From Pseudomonas sp. IPO3778 (GTDB lineage Bacteria > Pseudomonadota > Gammaproteobacteria > Pseudomonadales > Pseudomonadaceae), in contig NZ_JACARC010000025.1 in NCBI RefSeq assembly GCF_013386825.1, forward strand, positions 1 through 55,886: a stretch of 55,886 nucleotides of DNA. The letters are read 5' to 3'. Made by a program: the position numbers and the translations under genes. Each line of letters begins with the position of its first letter. The stretch's first letter is position 1. The notes beneath the pieces were generated by a model. That model saw only the letters and a list, made by a program, of their open reading frames with translations, ran no database searches and was not told the origin of the DNA. Shown here in pieces: positions 1 to 8,865 of the stretch.

Positions 1-35
1 TAAATAACGGATATGCCCCCACCCCCCGGGCCCAC

Positions 36-66
36 AAAACTTTCCCCCCAGTTAAAAAACTTTCCC
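36..66. repeat. Direct repeat of AAAACTTTCCC upstream of the purU-sox operon
   Basis: AAAACTTTCCC occurs at 36-46 and again at 56-66, exactly 20 bp apart, that is on one face of the helix. It lies in an unusually C-rich leader about 150 bp before the first gene of the operon. The spacing fits a dimeric activator site, but no regulator is assigned and no match to the GbdR or SouR consensus was recognised. A CTATAAA at about 97-103 could be a -10 element. Function is inferred only. Confidence 0.35.
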
Positions 67-218
67 AAACCCCTAGACTCCCCGCCCCCATTCCCCTATA
101 AAGCCACTTCAGGAATATTTTATTCCCCACAAGAAAACGCGCTCATGGAATGAGCCAGCTGTCCTCAGACATTTTTTCGCTATGCGATGAGCTGCCGCCA
201 TCATCCCGAGGACGTGTC

Positions 219-1085
219 ATGCAACACGAAAAAAACCATTTCATCATCAAGGTCACCTGCCCGGCGGTGTCCGGCATCGTCGCAGCCGTGACCACCTACC
301 TGGCGGACAACGCTTGCTACATCGGGGAGATGGCGCAGTTCGACGACGACTTCAGCGGCCGCTTCTTCATGCGCGCCGTGTTCCGCTTCAATGACGGCCA
401 CCCCGGCGACCTCGAGCAAATCAAGGCCGGTTTCGCCGACATCGCCCAAGCCTTCGACATGCAGTGGGAACTGCACGACACCCGCGAACCCATGCGCGTG
501 ATGCTGATGGTCAGCAAGTTCGACCACTGCCTCACCGACCTGCTCTACCGCTACCACAAGGGCGAGATGGACATGACCATCACCGCCATCGTCTCCAACC
601 ACCTCGACCTGCGCCCCATGGCCGAACGCGAGGGCATTCGCTTTATCTACCTGCCGGTGGCCAAGGACAACAAGGCCGCCCAGGAAGCCGAACTGATGAA
701 GATCGTCGACGACACCCGCACCGAGCTGGTGGTGTTGGCGCGCTACATGCAGATCCTCTCCGATGACCTGTGCCAGCAACTGTCGGGGCGAGCGATCAAT
801 ATTCATCACTCGTTCCTGCCCGGGTTCAAAGGCGCGAAGCCTTACCACCAGGCCTATCAGCGCGGTGTGAAGCTGATCGGGGCCACGGCGCACTACGTCA
901 CCAGTGACTTGGATGAGGGCCCGATCATCGAGCAGGAAGTACAGCGCGTCGACCACGTGTACAAGCCCGACGACCTGGTCGCCATCGGCCGTGACACCGA
1001 AACCGTAGCCCTGTCCAAGGCGGTCAAGTACCACCTGGAACACCGGGTCTTTCTCAATCAGGACAGAACGGTGGTGTTCCGGTGA
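219..1085 (+). CDS. purU: Formyltetrahydrofolate deformylase
   Basis: Hydrolyses 10-formyl-THF to formate and THF in the cytoplasm. An N-terminal ACT-like domain (about residues 1-80) is followed by a formyltransferase-fold domain with the INIHHSFLP segment and DLDEGP, which supply the Asn, His and Asp of the catalytic triad of this fold. The ATG at 219 is chosen because GAGGAC lies about 7 bases upstream and the resulting 288 residues match the family. An in-frame ATG at 150 has no ribosome site. It is the first gene of the operon, and its stop overlaps the GTG start of folD by four bases. With folD and the sox genes it would recycle the methyl group released by amine oxidation. It is probably a second copy beside a housekeeping purU elsewhere. 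Confidence 0.93.
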   Translation: MQHEKNHFIIKVTCPAVSGIVAAVTTYLADNACYIGEMAQFDDDFSGRFFMRAVFRFNDGHPGDLEQIKAGFADIAQAFDMQWELHDTREPMRVMLMVSKFDHCLTDLLYRYHKGEMDMTITAIVSNHLDLRPMAEREGIRFIYLPVAKDNKAAQEAELMKIVDDTRTELVVLARYMQILSDDLCQQLSGRAINIHHSFLPGFKGAKPYHQAYQRGVKLIGATAHYVTSDLDEGPIIEQEVQRVDHVYKPDDLVAIGRDTETVALSKAVKYHLEHRVFLNQDRTVVFR

Positions 1086-1987
1086 GCGCCCATAAACTGA
1101 TCGATGGTAAAGCCGCCGCCGCACAGGTGCTGCTGCAGGTCCGCGAGGACGTGACGCGCCTGCGCGAGCACGCCATTGAACCGGCATTGGCGGTGATCCT
1201 GGTGGGCGGCGACCCGGCCAGCCAGGTCTATGTGCGCAACAAGATCCTGCGGGCCGAAGAGGTGGGTATTCGCTCCCTGGAACATCGCCTGCCCAGCGAC
1301 ACCAGCACCGAGCAGTTGCTGATCCTGATCGGCCAGCTGAATGCCAACCCGGCGATTAACGGGATCCTCCTGCAATTGCCGCTGCCGCCGCAGATGGATG
1401 AATTACGGGCCCTGGAAGCCATCGCGCCGGAGAAGGACGTGGACGGTTTCCACAGCCAGAACGTCGGCGGCCTGAGCCAGGGCCGCCCGGTGTTGACGCC
1501 CTGCACCCCCAGCGGTTGCCTGTATCTGCTGGAGCAGACCCTGGGCGATTTGCGGGGCAAGCATGCGGTGGTCATCGGCCGCTCGAACATTGTCGGTAAA
1601 CCCATGGCCGCCCTGCTGCTCAAGGCGGACTGTTCGGTAACGGTGTTGCATTCCCGCAGCCAGAACGCCCAAGCCTTGTGCCGGCAGGCCGATATCGTGA
1701 TTGCCGCCGTGGGGCGCCCGCGTTTGATTGATGCCAGTTGGCTCAAGCCCGGCGCGGTGGTGATCGACGTCGGGATCAACCGCATCGACGATGACGGTCG
1801 CAGCCGCCTGGTGGGTGACGTCGACTTCGAAGGGGCCCTGCCCCATGTCGCCGCAATCACCCCGGTGCCCGGCGGTGTGGGCCCGATGACCATCGCCTTC
1901 CTGATGAAAAACACCGTGACCGCAGCCCTTGCGCAACACCAAGCCTTACGCAGCCAATCGGAGGCCGTATGCCATTCAATCTATTGA
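1082..1987 (+). CDS. folD: Bifunctional methylene-THF dehydrogenase / methenyl-THF cyclohydrolase
   Basis: Converts 5,10-methylene-THF to 10-formyl-THF, with NADP reduction, in the cytoplasm. Family signatures are present: YVRNK with the catalytic Tyr and Lys near residue 50, LLQLPLP, KDVDGFH, the Rossmann loop [11 protein letters not shown] and the C-terminal [10 protein letters not shown]. The 301 residues compare with about 285 for the family. It starts with GTG overlapping the purU stop (GTGA), and its tail overlaps the soxB start by 19 bases, so the three genes are translationally linked. Here it would take the methylene-THF made by the SoxA folate domain and pass formyl-THF to PurU. This is most likely an operon-specific copy, not the only folD. 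Confidence 0.95.
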   Translation: MSAHKLIDGKAAAAQVLLQVREDVTRLREHAIEPALAVILVGGDPASQVYVRNKILRAEEVGIRSLEHRLPSDTSTEQLLILIGQLNANPAINGILLQLPLPPQMDELRALEAIAPEKDVDGFHSQNVGGLSQGRPVLTPCTPSGCLYLLEQTLGDLRGKHAVVIGRSNIVGKPMAALLLKADCSVTVLHSRSQNAQALCRQADIVIAAVGRPRLIDASWLKPGAVVIDVGINRIDDDGRSRLVGDVDFEGALPHVAAITPVPGGVGPMTIAFLMKNTVTAALAQHQALRSQSEAVCHSIY

Positions 1988-3210
1988 AATACGGGCTGAG
2001 CTCGGAATACCCGGTGGAGGTGGACTTGCCACCGCCCAAGGACCTCAAGGCCAGTTATGACGTGGTGATCATCGGGGCCGGCGGCCATGGCCTCGCCACC
2101 GCTTACTACCTGGCCAAATACCACGGCATCACCAACATTGCCGTGCTGGAAAAGTCATACCTGGGGGGCGGCAATACGGCGCGCAATACGGCGGTGATTC
2201 GCTCCAATTACCTGACCAGCGAGGGCGTACGGTTTTACGCGGAGTCGGTGAAGATGTTCCAGTCGCTGTCCAACGAATTCGACTTCAACATCATGTATTC
2301 CGAACGCGGTCAGCTGACCCTGGCGCATACCGACGCCACCGTGCGTTCGTTCCGCCAGCGCGCCGAGGTCAACAAGCACTTTGGCGGGCGGACCGAGATG
2401 ATCGACCGCCAACAGATTCGCGAACTGGTGCCCAGCCTCAACCTCGACCCCGGCCACTTGCCGGTGATCGCCGGGCTCTGGCACATCGACGGCGCCACCG
2501 CGCGCCATGACGCAGTGGCCTGGGGTTACGCCAAGCAGGCGGCCAAGCGTGGCGTGGAGATCCACCAGCTCACCGAAGTGCAGGACCTGATCATCGAAAA
2601 CGGTGCGATCACGGCGGTCAAGACCAATCGCGGCACGATCAAATGCGGCTGCGCGGTGCAGGCGATTGCCGGGCACAGTTCGTTGCTGATGGCCAAGGCC
2701 GGCATCCGCTCGCCGATCCAGACCTTTCCGTTACAGGCCATGGTGACCCAGCCGTTCAAACCGTTTCTCGACCCGCTGGTGAGTTCCTCGGCCCTGCACT
2801 GCTACGTGCAGCAAACCAGCCGGGGCGAAGTGGTGTTCGGCGGCGGTTCCGACCCCTACCCGCTGTTCAACACGCGCTCGACCCTGGATCTGAAGGAAAG
2901 CCTGCTGGCCCACGCCATCGAGATGTTCCCGTTCCTGGCCAACGCCAAGCTGATGCGCCAGTGGGCCGGGATCACCGATATGACGCCCGACTACAGCCCG
3001 ATCATGGGCCTGTCGCCGGTGAAAAATTACTACCTCGACGCGGGCTGGGGCACCTGGGGGTTCAAGGCCACGCCGATTTGCGGCAAGACCATGGCCGAAC
3101 TCGTGGCCAGCGGCGGCCAGGTGCCGGAGCTGATCAAACCCTTTGGCCTGGAGCGTTTCTCGACCTTCCAGCAAGTCAACGAAATGGGCGCCACGGCGGC
3201 CAGTCACTAA
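1969..3210 (+). CDS. soxB: Sarcosine oxidase-type beta subunit (FAD/FMN amine oxidase)
   Basis: Catalytic flavin subunit of a heterotetrameric sarcosine oxidase-like enzyme, which oxidises an N-methyl amine to an imine. The dinucleotide-binding motif GAGGHG begins near residue 36 and GGGNTARN follows at 67-74. The ARHDAV segment places His180 where the beta subunit carries its covalent FMN in characterised enzymes. Length 413 matches the family. It is followed after 14 bases by the delta subunit gene. The operon lacks the glyA and formate dehydrogenase genes that flank the main sarcosine oxidase set in Pseudomonas, so the substrate may be a different secondary or N-methylated amine. The family is secure, the substrate is not. 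Confidence 0.92.
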   Translation: MPFNLLKYGLSSEYPVEVDLPPPKDLKASYDVVIIGAGGHGLATAYYLAKYHGITNIAVLEKSYLGGGNTARNTAVIRSNYLTSEGVRFYAESVKMFQSLSNEFDFNIMYSERGQLTLAHTDATVRSFRQRAEVNKHFGGRTEMIDRQQIRELVPSLNLDPGHLPVIAGLWHIDGATARHDAVAWGYAKQAAKRGVEIHQLTEVQDLIIENGAITAVKTNRGTIKCGCAVQAIAGHSSLLMAKAGIRSPIQTFPLQAMVTQPFKPFLDPLVSSSALHCYVQQTSRGEVVFGGGSDPYPLFNTRSTLDLKESLLAHAIEMFPFLANAKLMRQWAGITDMTPDYSPIMGLSPVKNYYLDAGWGTWGFKATPICGKTMAELVASGGQVPELIKPFGLERFSTFQQVNEMGATAASH

Positions 3211-3224
3211 GCGCAGAGCGGACT

Positions 3225-3524
3225 ATGAAAATCATGATTTGCCCGCTCAACGGGCCGCGCAATATCAGCGAGTTCACCTACGGCGGCGAGTTCAAGCCGA
3301 TGCCCGACCCGGTGAACTGCAGCGACGCCGAATGGGCCGACTACGTGTTCAACACCGACAACCTCGCCGGTGTGGTGCGTGAATGGTGGATGCACACGCC
3401 ATCGAGCTACTGGTTCCTCGCCGAGCGTCACACCGTCACCGATGAGATCCAGCGCACCTTCGACCCCAAAGAACTGTTCAGTACCCGCGTCGACTTCAAC
3501 GCCGCCAAGGAGATCGCCGGATGA
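3225..3524 (+). CDS. soxD: Sarcosine oxidase-type delta subunit, zinc site incomplete
   Basis: A 99-residue small subunit, recognised by its start MKIMICPLNGPR, the FTYGGE segment and REWWMH, and by its place between beta and alpha. In the structurally known enzyme the delta subunit binds zinc through Cys6, Cys9, a His and a Cys four residues after that His. Here Cys6 and the His (residue 57) remain, but position 9 is Asn and the last ligand is Ser (HTPSS). Zinc binding is therefore probably lost or altered. The ATG at 3225 is taken because it begins the conserved N-terminus. The stop overlaps the soxA start (ATGA). Confidence 0.88.
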   Translation: MKIMICPLNGPRNISEFTYGGEFKPMPDPVNCSDAEWADYVFNTDNLAGVVREWWMHTPSSYWFLAERHTVTDEIQRTFDPKELFSTRVDFNAAKEIAG

Positions 3525-6418
3525 ATCGCCTACCCGCCCCCATGGGCTTGCTGATCCAGCGCGATCAGTTGCTCGACTTCAGTTTCGACGGCCAGCGCTA
3601 CCAGGGCTTGCAGGGCGACAGCATCGCCAGCGCGCTGTTGGCCAACGGGCGTTTCCTGATCTCCCGTTCGTTCAAATACCACCGCCCGCGCGGCCCGCTG
3701 ACCATGGCCGGCCAGGACGCCAACAGCCTGGTGCAATTACCCCAGGAGCCGAACGTGTTGGCCGACGCCCACCCGTTGTCCGGCGGTTTGCAGGTGAGCG
3801 CGCAGAACGTCAATGGCTCCCTGGACAACGACCGGGATGCCTACTTGGGCAAGTTTTCCAAATTCATGCCGGTGGGGTTCTACTACCGTTCGTTCTATAA
3901 GCCCAAGGGCATGTGGAAGGTCTGGGAACCGATCATTCGCAAAAAGGCCGGCCTGGGTGTGCTCGACCTGACATTCCAGCCCGAGTACTACGACAAGGCC
4001 TACCTGTTTACCGACCTGGCGGTGATCGGCGCCGGCCCCGCCGGTCTGCAGGCGGCCCTCACCGCCGCGAATGCCGGGGCCAAGGTGTTGCTGATCGAGC
4101 AGCAGCCGATCCTGGGCGGCTCACTGACCTACGCCCGCTTCGATATCGAAGGCACGCGCGCCGAAACCCTGCGCCGGGAACTGCTCGGTGCGGTGCAGCA
4201 ACACGAGAATATCCAGGTGCTGACCGAGGCCACCTGCAACGCCTGGTTCACCGACAACTACCTGCCCGTGATCCAGGGCAAGCGCATGTACAAGGTGCGC
4301 GCGCGCCAATGCCTGGTGTGCAGCGGCTCGTTCGATCAGCCGGTGATCTTCCGCAATAACGACCTGCCGGGCGTGATGCTGACCAGCGCCGCGCAACGCC
4401 TGATGAAACTCTACGCGGTGAAGCCCGGCAAACGCGCCGTGGTACTGACCGGCAACGATGACGGTTACCTCGCCGCCCTTGACCTGCACGACCAGGGTGT
4501 GGAAGTGGCCGCGGTGATCGACCTGCGCCACGCCCCCGCTGACAAAGCGCTGCCAGGCGCACTGGCCCAGCGCAAGATCCGCTGCCTGACCAACAGCACC
4601 GTGTTCGAGGCCCTGCATGAAAAAGGCATGCGCCATGTGAAGGGCGTCGACGTGCGCCAGATCACCGGCCAGGGCCAGGTCAGCGACAGCGGGCAACGGT
4701 TCGACTGCGACCTGTTGTGCATGTCTGCCGGCTACATGCCGGTCTATCAACTGCTGTGCCAGGCCGGCGGCAAGCTGGCTTATGAAGACACACGGGCAGA
4801 GTTCAGCCTCAGCGGTTTGCCGCAAAACCTGAATGTGGCGGGCTCCGTCCACGGCCGGCATCAGTTGGACAACGTGCTGGTGGACGCCACCAACGCCGCC
4901 ACCCACAGTGTGCTCGCCCTCGGCTTGAGTGCGGCCGGCCCGCAGCTGCCGTTGCGCAGCGAAGCCCAGGTGAATTTCAGCTGGCCGATCTTCCCGCACC
5001 CCAAGGGCAAGGATTTCGTCGACTTCGACGAGGACTTGCAAGTGGCCGATATCGTCAACGCGACCCGCATCGGCTACCGCGATGTGCAACTGGTCAAGCG
5101 CTACTCCACCGTGGGCATGGGCCCGTCCCAGGGGCGTCACTCGGCCCTGCCGACGGCGCGCCTGGTGGCCTGGGCCACCCAGCGCAATATCAGTGAAACC
5201 GGGGTGACCACCGCGCGGCCGCCGTTTGTGGCAGAGAAGCTGGCGCATGTCGCCGGCCGTGCTTTCGACCCCTACCGCCAAACCCCGATGCATGCCCGGC
5301 ATGTGCAGGCCGGGGCGAAGATGATGCCCGCCGGTATCTGGCAACGCCCGGCGTATTACGGCAAACCCCAGGACCGCGAGGCGTGCATGCAGGCCGAAGC
5401 CCTGCACGTGCGCAACAAGGTCGGGCTGATTGATGTGTCGACCCTGGGCGGCCTGGATGTGCGCGGCCCGGATGCCGCCGAACTGCTCAACCGGATGTAC
5501 ACCTTTGCGTTTCTCAAGCAGCCGGTGGGCCGTTCCCGCTATGCGCTGATGACCAACGAGCATGGGGTGGTGATCGACGACGGCGTGTGCGCACGTCTGG
5601 CCGACAACCACTTCTACGTCACCGCCACCACCAGCGGCGTCGACCGGATCTACCAGCAGATGCTCAAGTGGAATGCACAGTGGCGCCTGGACGTGGACGT
5701 GGCCAACGTCACCGCCGCGATCTGTGCCGTCAACGTGGCCGGGCCGGATTCGCGCAAGGTGCTGGAACAGGTCTGCACCGACCTCGACCTGAGCGCCGAA
5801 GGGTTTCCGTATCTGGGCGTACGCCAAGGCACCGTTGCCGGGATCAGGGCGCGGCTGCTGCGGGTTGGTTTTGTCGGTGAGCTGGGCTATGAAATCCACG
5901 TGCCGGCCCGCCATGGCCTGGCGCTCTGGGATGCATTGATGGCAGCGGGCAAGGCCCATGACATTCGCCCCTTCGGCGTCGAAACCCAGCGCCTGCTGCG
6001 CCTGGAAAAAGGCCACGTGATCATCAGCCAGGACACCGACGGCATGACCCACCCGGCCGAAATCGACATGGGCTGGGCGGTCAGCCGCAACAAGCCGTTC
6101 TTCGTCGGCCGGCGCTCGGTGGACATCCTCGAAGCCCAGCCGCTGAAACGCAAACTGGTGGGCTTCACCCTGCCCAAGGGCAGCGTGCAACCGCTGGAAG
6201 GCCACTTGGTGCTCAACGGCCCGGACATCAGCGGCAACGTCACCTCCTGCGAATACTCCAGCAGCCTGGGCAAAATAGTCGGCCTGGCCTACGCCGGTAT
6301 CGACCAGAGCGCGCCGGGGCAACGGCTTCCGATTCGGGTCGAGGGCGGCATTGTCGTCCAGGCCGAGGTCGTGCCATTGCCCTTTTTCGACCCCACCAAC
6401 CAACGCCAGGAGGGTTAA
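3521..6418 (+). CDS. soxA: Sarcosine oxidase-type alpha subunit
   Basis: A 965-residue multidomain subunit. The N-terminus (about 1-110) resembles the ferredoxin-like domain of the family. It is followed by a pyridine-nucleotide-disulphide oxidoreductase-type region with GAGPAG at 170-175. The C-terminal third is a GcvT/aminomethyltransferase-type folate-binding domain (about 590-960, with LGGLDVRGPDA and VGELGYEIHV). In the family this last domain lets THF capture the formaldehyde equivalent as methylene-THF, which FolD and PurU here would process. It overlaps soxD by four bases and is followed by soxG after three. It is somewhat shorter than the roughly 1000 residues of the main sarcosine oxidase alpha subunit. 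Confidence 0.93.
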   Translation: MNRLPAPMGLLIQRDQLLDFSFDGQRYQGLQGDSIASALLANGRFLISRSFKYHRPRGPLTMAGQDANSLVQLPQEPNVLADAHPLSGGLQVSAQNVNGSLDNDRDAYLGKFSKFMPVGFYYRSFYKPKGMWKVWEPIIRKKAGLGVLDLTFQPEYYDKAYLFTDLAVIGAGPAGLQAALTAANAGAKVLLIEQQPILGGSLTYARFDIEGTRAETLRRELLGAVQQHENIQVLTEATCNAWFTDNYLPVIQGKRMYKVRARQCLVCSGSFDQPVIFRNNDLPGVMLTSAAQRLMKLYAVKPGKRAVVLTGNDDGYLAALDLHDQGVEVAAVIDLRHAPADKALPGALAQRKIRCLTNSTVFEALHEKGMRHVKGVDVRQITGQGQVSDSGQRFDCDLLCMSAGYMPVYQLLCQAGGKLAYEDTRAEFSLSGLPQNLNVAGSVHGRHQLDNVLVDATNAATHSVLALGLSAAGPQLPLRSEAQVNFSWPIFPHPKGKDFVDFDEDLQVADIVNATRIGYRDVQLVKRYSTVGMGPSQGRHSALPTARLVAWATQRNISETGVTTARPPFVAEKLAHVAGRAFDPYRQTPMHARHVQAGAKMMPAGIWQRPAYYGKPQDREACMQAEALHVRNKVGLIDVSTLGGLDVRGPDAAELLNRMYTFAFLKQPVGRSRYALMTNEHGVVIDDGVCARLADNHFYVTATTSGVDRIYQQMLKWNAQWRLDVDVANVTAAICAVNVAGPDSRKVLEQVCTDLDLSAEGFPYLGVRQGTVAGIRARLLRVGFVGELGYEIHVPARHGLALWDALMAAGKAHDIRPFGVETQRLLRLEKGHVIISQDTDGMTHPAEIDMGWAVSRNKPFFVGRRSVDILEAQPLKRKLVGFTLPKGSVQPLEGHLVLNGPDISGNVTSCEYSSSLGKIVGLAYAGIDQSAPGQRLPIRVEGGIVVQAEVVPLPFFDPTNQRQEG

Positions 6419-6421
6419 GCC

Positions 6422-6985
6422 ATGACCAGTCTGAAAGCACACACGATAATCACGCCGGCGTGCCGCCTGGTGGACCAGACCGATTTGCCACGGGTTGGCT
6501 TTCGCGGCAACCAGAGCGCCGAATACCTCAACGCCCGCGGTTTCACCCTGCCGGACGCCCCCAACCGCGCCACCGCCCAGGCGGACGGCAGTTGGGTGGC
6601 ACGCCTGTCCCAGACCGAGTACCTGTTACTCGGCAGCCCACAGGACCAGGGCCAGCGCATCGCCGATGAAGAGGCACGCTGGGAGCTGGACCACCGCGCC
6701 AACTACCTGCTGCCGCGTCAGGACAGCCATGCCTGTGTGCTGCTCAGCGGTGATGGGATTGCCCGGGTGATGGCCAAGCTGTGCGGCGTCGACCTCAGCG
6801 CTTCAGCCTTCAAGCCGGGGGCGGTGGCACAGACGTCGGTGGCGCGGGTCAACGCGATCGTCATCCACTCGGGCAGCATGGATGCACCGGCGTTTCATAT
6901 CCTGTGGGATCGCGCCTCGAAGGACTACTTCGAAGGCGCGCTGTGGGATGCAGTGGCGGAGTTCGGCGCAGGTGATGCGCTCTGA
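6422..6985 (+). CDS. soxG: Sarcosine oxidase-type gamma subunit
   Basis: A 187-residue protein ending the operon, identified by position and by GcvT-like features (LPRQDSHACVLLSG, AFHILWDRA). In the heterotetramer gamma is a structural subunit that packs on the alpha subunit. An AGGAGG-like ribosome site overlaps the end of soxA. No further gene follows on this strand: a REP element begins about 38 bases downstream and may protect the 3' end. The call rests partly on context. Confidence 0.87.
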   Translation: MTSLKAHTIITPACRLVDQTDLPRVGFRGNQSAEYLNARGFTLPDAPNRATAQADGSWVARLSQTEYLLLGSPQDQGQRIADEEARWELDHRANYLLPRQDSHACVLLSGDGIARVMAKLCGVDLSASAFKPGAVAQTSVARVNAIVIHSGSMDAPAFHILWDRASKDYFEGALWDAVAEFGAGDAL

Positions 6986-7022
6986 GCCTGAAACAGGCCT
7001 GAAGGTAATCCCGATCAAAAAG

Positions 7023-7111
7023 GTGGGAGCGGGCTTGCTCGCGAATACGGTGGGTCAGCCACTGATGTGCTGACTGAAAGACGGCATTCGCGAGCAAGCC
7101 CGCGCCCACAT
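7023..7111. repeat. REP-type inverted repeat element (BIME)
   Basis: GTGGGAGCGGGCTTGCTCGCGAAT is mirrored about 50 bases later by ATTCGCGAGCAAGCCCGCGCCCAC, giving two facing arms with a central spacer. This is the layout of extragenic palindromic elements scattered in fluorescens-group genomes. It lies between the convergent ends of soxG and the NCS1 permease gene. Related copies are at about 9377, 26595 and 30877. Confidence 0.85.
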
Positions 7112-7136
7112 TGGGACTGTGCTGCACCCGCCAGGG

Positions 7137-8543
7137 TCAGTCGGTGTAACCCAACCGCGCGGCCCGGCTCCCCTGGGTACGTTGACGGGTCGCCAGGCAG
7201 TAATACAACGGGCACGTCACCACCAACCCCACCAGCCACGACAGGTCGGCGCCTTCCACCAGGTTGGCGTACGGCCCCACATACAGCGACGTGTTGGCAA
7301 ACGGCAGTTGCACGATGATGCCGATGAAATACGCCACGATTGCATGCAGGTTAAAGCGCCCGTAAATCCCGCCGTCCGCCTGGAAGATCGAGGCAATGTC
7401 GTAGGCGCCGCGCTTGATGAGGTAGAAGTCGATCAGGTTGATCGATGCCCACGGCACCAGCACCACCAGCAGCGCCAGGATCAGACCGATGAACTGCGAG
7501 ATGAAGTCCGCCGAGGCGCCCAATGCCACCAAGCAGCAACCGCCGAGTACCACGCCGGACAGCACCACGCGCACCTTGATGCTGGGTGTCCACTGGCTGG
7601 CAAAGGTCTGGATCGAGGTGATGATCGACAGCACCGCGCCGTACAGATTCAGGGCGTTGTGGCTGATGATATTGAGCAGGAACAGCACCATCAGGATCGG
7701 CCCGAACGCGCCGGTGGCCTGCTTGACCGCGACCATGGCTTCGGTGCCTTCAGGCGTTGCCAGGGCGGCAACCAGGCCAAAGGAAAACGACAAAATGGTG
7801 CCCAGGGTCGCCCCCAGGTAGGTGGCGATAAAAGGTCGGGTGATGCCGATATCCGCCGGCAGGTAGCGCGAATAATCGCTGGTGTAGGGCGAGAAGCTGA
7901 TCTGCCAGATGACCCCCAGCGACACCGTCGCCAGCCAGCCGGCCAGGTTGAAACCGCCACGGGTGAGGAAGTCGGCCGGCAGGTCATGGGCAAATATGTA
8001 GAGGAAGCCGGCCAGCAATGCGCTGCCCATCACCCAGGTGCCGATGCGGTTCAGGGTATGAATAAAACGGTAGCCGATCACGCCAATGGCCGTGGCGCTG
8101 AGCGCACCGATGAGGATGCTGGCCGGCACCGGTACCGACGGCACGATGCCAACGATGGATTTGCCGGCCAGCACGATGTTGGAAATGAAAAACCCGATGT
8201 AGATCAGTGCCGCGAAGAACACGATCAGCAGTGCGCCGTAACGCCCGAACTGGCCCCGGCTCTGCACCATCTGCGGGATGCCCATGCGCGGGCCCTGGGC
8301 CGAGGCCAGGGCAATCACGATGCCCCCGAGCAGGTGCCCGAGGGCGATCGCCAGCAGCCCCCACACCAGGTTGAGGTGGAACACCTGGGCCACCATGGCG
8401 CCGGTGACGATGGGCAGCGGTGCGATGTTGGTGCTGAACCATAAGGTGAACAGGTCGCGGGCCTTTCCATGGCGCTCTGCGAGGGGAACGTAATCGACCG
8501 TGTGGTTCTCGATCAGGGGATCTTGCCGGGACATCTGGGGCAT
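7137..8543 (-). CDS. NCS1-family nucleobase permease (cytosine/purine-type)
   Basis: A 468-residue integral membrane protein with about twelve hydrophobic segments. It resembles CodB-type members of the nucleobase-cation symport-1 family: FSTNIAPLPIVTGA in helix 1, a GPRMGIPQM loop, YTSDYSRY and a C-terminal TRQR tail. It would import a nucleobase or related small N-heterocycle with a cation. Its promoter carries a TGGTATTCCA site (8634-8643) of the type also found before the flavin reductase, monooxygenase and chemoreceptor genes, so all are probably co-regulated. The exact substrate cannot be read from sequence. Two start codons nine bases apart are possible; the upstream one is given. Confidence 0.85.
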   Translation of the reverse strand: MPQMSRQDPLIENHTVDYVPLAERHGKARDLFTLWFSTNIAPLPIVTGAMVAQVFHLNLVWGLLAIALGHLLGGIVIALASAQGPRMGIPQMVQSRGQFGRYGALLIVFFAALIYIGFFISNIVLAGKSIVGIVPSVPVPASILIGALSATAIGVIGYRFIHTLNRIGTWVMGSALLAGFLYIFAHDLPADFLTRGGFNLAGWLATVSLGVIWQISFSPYTSDYSRYLPADIGITRPFIATYLGATLGTILSFSFGLVAALATPEGTEAMVAVKQATGAFGPILMVLFLLNIISHNALNLYGAVLSIITSIQTFASQWTPSIKVRVVLSGVVLGGCCLVALGASADFISQFIGLILALLVVLVPWASINLIDFYLIKRGAYDIASIFQADGGIYGRFNLHAIVAYFIGIIVQLPFANTSLYVGPYANLVEGADLSWLVGLVVTCPLYYCLATRQRTQGSRAARLGYTD

Positions 8544-8627
8544 GGAAATGAACTCGCGTTTGTCTGATCTTATAGTTGTTTGACGCCAAACCGGGGGCGC
8601 TCGCCGGCGGCCCCTCAGATGAACACC

Positions 8628-8646
8628 ATATTATGGTATTCCAACA
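8628..8646. promoter_or_regulatory. TGGTATTCCA operator upstream of the NCS1 permease
   Basis: ATATTATGGTATTCCAACA is a near copy of the sites at 8801-8819 and 11511-11529. The shared consensus is TATTAYGGTATWCCAWCA with a 10-bp palindromic core (here 8634-8643, one mismatch). Cores of this kind are typical of GntR-family (FadR/VanR-like) repressors. The core lies 91-100 bases before the permease start. The regulator is not encoded in the window. Confidence 0.6.
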
Positions 8647-8657
8647 TTTTCACAAGA

Positions 8658-8691
8658 CTGATCCGTAGTCTCAAGCTGCATCTGATCCGTA
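8658..8691. repeat. Direct repeat CTGATCCGTA
   Basis: CTGATCCGTA occurs at 8658-8667 and 8682-8691, 24 bp apart, inside the 322-bp divergent spacer between the permease and flavin reductase genes. It may be a second regulator site; no known motif is recognised. Confidence 0.35.
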
Positions 8692-8740
8692 AGTGTGCCA
8701 CATGGCCCATCACCTTTTCTCGCCTTAACCCCCGTATTTA

Positions 8741-8756
8741 TTGGTTATAAGACCAA
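8741..8756. promoter_or_regulatory. Inverted repeat TTGGT-N6-ACCAA
   Basis: TTGGTTATAAGACCAA is a 16-bp interrupted palindrome in the same divergent spacer, with an AT-rich centre. Together with the operator copies at 8634 and 8807 and the direct repeats at 8658, it suggests that the spacer holds more than one control site. The cognate protein is unknown. Confidence 0.35.
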
Positions 8757-8800
8757 AGGCTGACGTTGGTCGGCGGCTTGAAAAAGCCCTTGATTAGATT

Positions 8801-8819
8801 GTATTACGGTATACCATCA
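8801..8819. promoter_or_regulatory. CGGTATACCA operator upstream of the flavin reductase
   Basis: GTATTACGGTATACCATCA matches the sites at 8628 and 11511; the palindromic core is 8807-8816, 50-59 bases before the flavin reductase ATG. This position fits repression over the promoter. It is assigned to the same unseen GntR-like regulator by sequence identity only. Confidence 0.6.
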
Positions 8820-8865
8820 GACGCACAAACTTATAAAATTCGCCTTACCGCCAGAGGACCGTCCC

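Noticed and set aside
150..218. An upstream start for purU giving 23 extra residues
   Set aside because: No ribosome site precedes 150, whereas GAGGAC precedes the ATG at 219 and the shorter product fits the family.
4121..6442. A long open frame of about 770 codons on the minus strand across soxA
   Set aside because: It is antisense to a clear alpha-subunit gene, has a His/Gln/Gly/Val-rich composition typical of reversed high-G+C codons, and no motif of its own.
7119..8444. A 441-codon plus-strand frame opposite the NCS1 permease
   Set aside because: The product is rich in His, Gln, Asp and Arg with no fold signature, while the minus strand gives a classic twelve-helix permease.
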